This document shows positions 62,668 to 63,859 of a stretch of DNA of 63,859 nt, piece by piece. The DNA is taken from assembly GCA_945860375.1 (NCBI GenBank), contig CAMAQR010000020.1, positions 1 through 63,859 on the forward strand, read 5' to 3'. Source of the stretch: Pseudorhodobacter antarcticus. GTDB taxonomy: Bacteria; Pseudomonadota; Alphaproteobacteria; Rhodobacterales; Rhodobacteraceae. Positions within the stretch are counted from its first letter, which is position 1. Every line of letters starts with the position of its first letter. A program made the translations under genes and the position numbers. The notes under the pieces are model-generated. The model saw only the letters and a program-made list of their open reading frames with translations. It searched no databases and was not told the origin of the DNA.

Positions 62668-62698
62668 GGGCGGCCCCGGATTCGGGGCCGCCCTTTTT
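62668..62698 (+). terminator. Strong intrinsic terminator between nirK and nirV
   Basis: GGGCGGCCCCG and CGGGGCCGCCC form a perfect 11-bp stem with loop GATT, followed by five T. It is 20 bases after the nirK stop and 16 bases before nirV, so nirV is expressed by read-through. Confidence 0.85.
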
Positions 62699-62714
62699 GA
62701 TCCGAAGGGCAATC

Positions 62715-63521
62715 ATGAAACGACGCGTGGCATTTGCATCCATTGTGGTGGTCGCTGCGGGCGCGGCCGCCGTGTTTTGGCCCGGCCAGACCATTCCCCT
62801 GAACGCCCCGGAAACCGTCCACCTTGCCGCCGCTCGTCAGGATTACCGACCGGCGGGTGAGTTTCGGCAGGGGAACCGCCTCGTCGATGCCCCCAAGCAA
62901 CAGCAGGATGTCGGCGCGCTGGACGTCATGAAACATCAGGTCAGCGAGGCAGACTATGCGCTTTGCGTGACCGAAGGTGCCTGCCCGCCCGTGCCGTCCG
63001 GCCAGCAGGCAGATTTTGCTCAAACCGGCATCAACCACACAGACGCCACAGCCTATGCGACTTGGTTTTCCGATCGGACCGGCCAGAACTGGCGGTTGCC
63101 GAGCGATGTCGAATGGCTGCGCGCAGCCGCAGAACGGGGCAGCGAAGACGGATTTTCCGCTGCTGCCAACGGCACCGACCCGTCACGCCGCTGGATCGCC
63201 AGCTATCTGCGCGAGGTGCAACTGCGCGGCGAAGCAGACCTTGTGGCCCACCCGGCAGAGCATTTCGGCGTCAACTCGGTCGGTGTTGCCGACATGGCCG
63301 GCAACATCTGGGAATGGACAGAGACGTGCTTTCAAAACGGCACCTTATCGCCTGACGGCGCGGCCATCCTGACGCAATCCGACTATTGCGGGGTGCGCGC
63401 CGTGCAAGGCAAACACCGCGCCTTTGTGATCGACTTCATCCGCGACGCCCGGTCAGGCGGCTGCGCGGCCGGTGTGCCGCCCGACTATCTGGGGTTCCGG
63501 CTGGTGCGGGACAGCACCTAG
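62715..63521 (+). CDS. nirV: NirV, FGE-sulfatase-domain protein linked to nirK
   Basis: Accessory protein found next to nirK in several denitrifiers, 268 residues. One N-terminal hydrophobic segment (RRVAFASIVVVAAGAAAVFW) places it in the periplasm or on the membrane. The body is a formylglycine-generating-enzyme-like domain: VSEADYALCVTEGACPP, NWRLPSDVEWLRAAAERG, VADMAGNIWEWTETC and DYLGFRLVR. Its function is not settled. The start follows GAAGGGC (62704-62710). Confidence 0.9.
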   Translation: MKRRVAFASIVVVAAGAAAVFWPGQTIPLNAPETVHLAAARQDYRPAGEFRQGNRLVDAPKQQQDVGALDVMKHQVSEADYALCVTEGACPPVPSGQQADFAQTGINHTDATAYATWFSDRTGQNWRLPSDVEWLRAAAERGSEDGFSAAANGTDPSRRWIASYLREVQLRGEADLVAHPAEHFGVNSVGVADMAGNIWEWTETCFQNGTLSPDGAAILTQSDYCGVRAVQGKHRAFVIDFIRDARSGGCAAGVPPDYLGFRLVRDST

Positions 63522-63565
63522 CGAAAGGGCGGCCCCGTCACCGGGACCGCCCTTTCGCTAGGTGC
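63514..63565. terminator. Perfect 19-bp inverted repeat overlapping the nirV stop
   Basis: GCACCTAGCGAAAGGGCGG (63514-63532) and its exact reverse complement (63547-63565) enclose 14 bases that can pair further. It lies between the convergent nirV and pseudoazurin genes and includes the nirV TAG stop. It should end transcription from both sides. Confidence 0.8.
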
Positions 63566-63572
63566 CGCTTGG

Positions 63573-63859
63573 TCACTTGGCAATCTGCGCCATCAGCAGT
63601 TCGAACCGGGTCTTTGCCTTGCCCTTATGCACCACAGCCGCAGCCGCTTCTTGATTGACCGGGGCACCGGCCTGGATCAGCGCGACCATACCCATCGTGT
63701 AGTGGGGCGTGCATTTGATGCCATAAAGGCCCTCGGCGGTCAGGGTCAGGACATAATCCTTGCCCATATCGCTTTTGAACGCCTCTACGCCTTCGGGCAG
63801 CATGTCCTTGATGTTTTCGGCGTTGTGGCCCTTGTCTGAGGAAATGAAGGTGACAGTGT
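63573..63859 (-). CDS. Pseudoazurin, C-terminal part (cut by the window end)
   Basis: Type 1 copper electron carrier, the usual donor to NirK, acting in the periplasm. The last 95 residues or so are visible. Copper ligands: His in DKGHNAENI, then Cys, His and Met in GIKCTPHYTMGM. The protein ends in an Ala/Lys-rich tail (NQEAAAAVVHKGKAK). The signal peptide and first strands lie beyond the right edge. It is convergent with nirV. Confidence 0.9.
   Translation of the reverse strand, partial: TVTFISSDKGHNAENIKDMLPEGVEAFKSDMGKDYVLTLTAEGLYGIKCTPHYTMGMVALIQAGAPVNQEAAAAVVHKGKAKTRFELLMAQIAK

Noticed and set aside
61352..62794. Open frame of 480 codons on the minus strand
   Set aside because: Antisense to nirK and part of nirV; composition is that of a shadow frame.
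1..63859. CRISPR array
   Set aside because: No regularly spaced repeat with unique spacers was seen; the repeats at 93-147 are too few and the ~110-bp repeat is dispersed over 18 kb.

Overview
The window is high-GC DNA from an alphaproteobacterium, most likely a Rhodobacteraceae member (Rhodobacterales). Dense catabolic operons with ATGA stop/start overlaps, a full C-P lyase set, a cysteate/sulfopropanediol-type sulfonate cluster and nirK-nirV-pseudoazurin all fit that group. No ribosomal or housekeeping gene block is present except an isolated idi, so this looks like accessory chromosome or a large replicon. Every assignment was read from the sequence; no database search was run.

Layout. 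1-7547: right end of an integrated element. It has a palindromic repeat cluster, two overlapping genes for large secreted proteins of unknown function (one with three tandem modules), an MFS remnant, a tyrosine integrase and a tRNA-Phe 3' remnant as the probable attachment site. 7980-8944: a small secreted protein and a cupin. 9260-23254: phosphonate use, with phnGHIJK-corA-phnL-phnN-phnM leftward, phnF and a second phnM rightward from a shared control region with a perfect 13-bp inverted repeat, then phnC-phnD-phnE-phnE-acyltransferase leftward. 23319-26715: decaying material (PAAR gene broken by TAG, short unknown frames, aminotransferase broken by TAA) around an intact glutathione peroxidase gene. 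26731-31519: lower homoprotocatechuate pathway (hpaH, hpaG, hpaD, hpaE) with a divergent MarR regulator. 31915-39429: a sugar ABC importer operon with a GH2 glycosidase and a LacI regulator. 39576-41728: glycerate kinase (MOFRL), Dabb protein, isopentenyl-diphosphate isomerase.

42195-52893 is the most unusual block. It holds two leftward gene sets and a divergent GntR/FCD regulator. They encode a NicX-like 2,5-dihydroxypyridine dioxygenase, a gentisate-type cupin dioxygenase, a FAH-family hydrolase, a nitrilase, an acyl-CoA-dehydrogenase-fold flavoprotein without the usual catalytic Glu, two flavin reductases, a glutamine-synthetase-like ligase, a TetR regulator and an SRPBCC-alpha/beta-hydrolase fusion. 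Both promoter regions carry the same 14-mer on opposite strands (GATTTTCGAAAATA / TATTTTCGAAAATC), which ties them into one regulon. I infer a catabolic system for an N-heteroaromatic, aminoaromatic or nitrile-bearing aromatic compound, substrate unknown.

53545-61335: a LysR regulator, cuyA (cysteate sulfo-lyase), an Asp/Glu-type racemase, a TauABC-type importer, hpsN and an alpha/beta hydrolase form an organosulfonate pathway that would release sulfite and ammonium. 61496-63859: copper nitrite reductase nirK behind a probable NnrR/FNR-type box, nirV, and a convergent pseudoazurin gene cut by the window end.

A dispersed repeat of about 110 bp occurs three times (near 23.9, 31.5 and 41.9 kb), each copy preserving the same minus-strand reading frame and stop.
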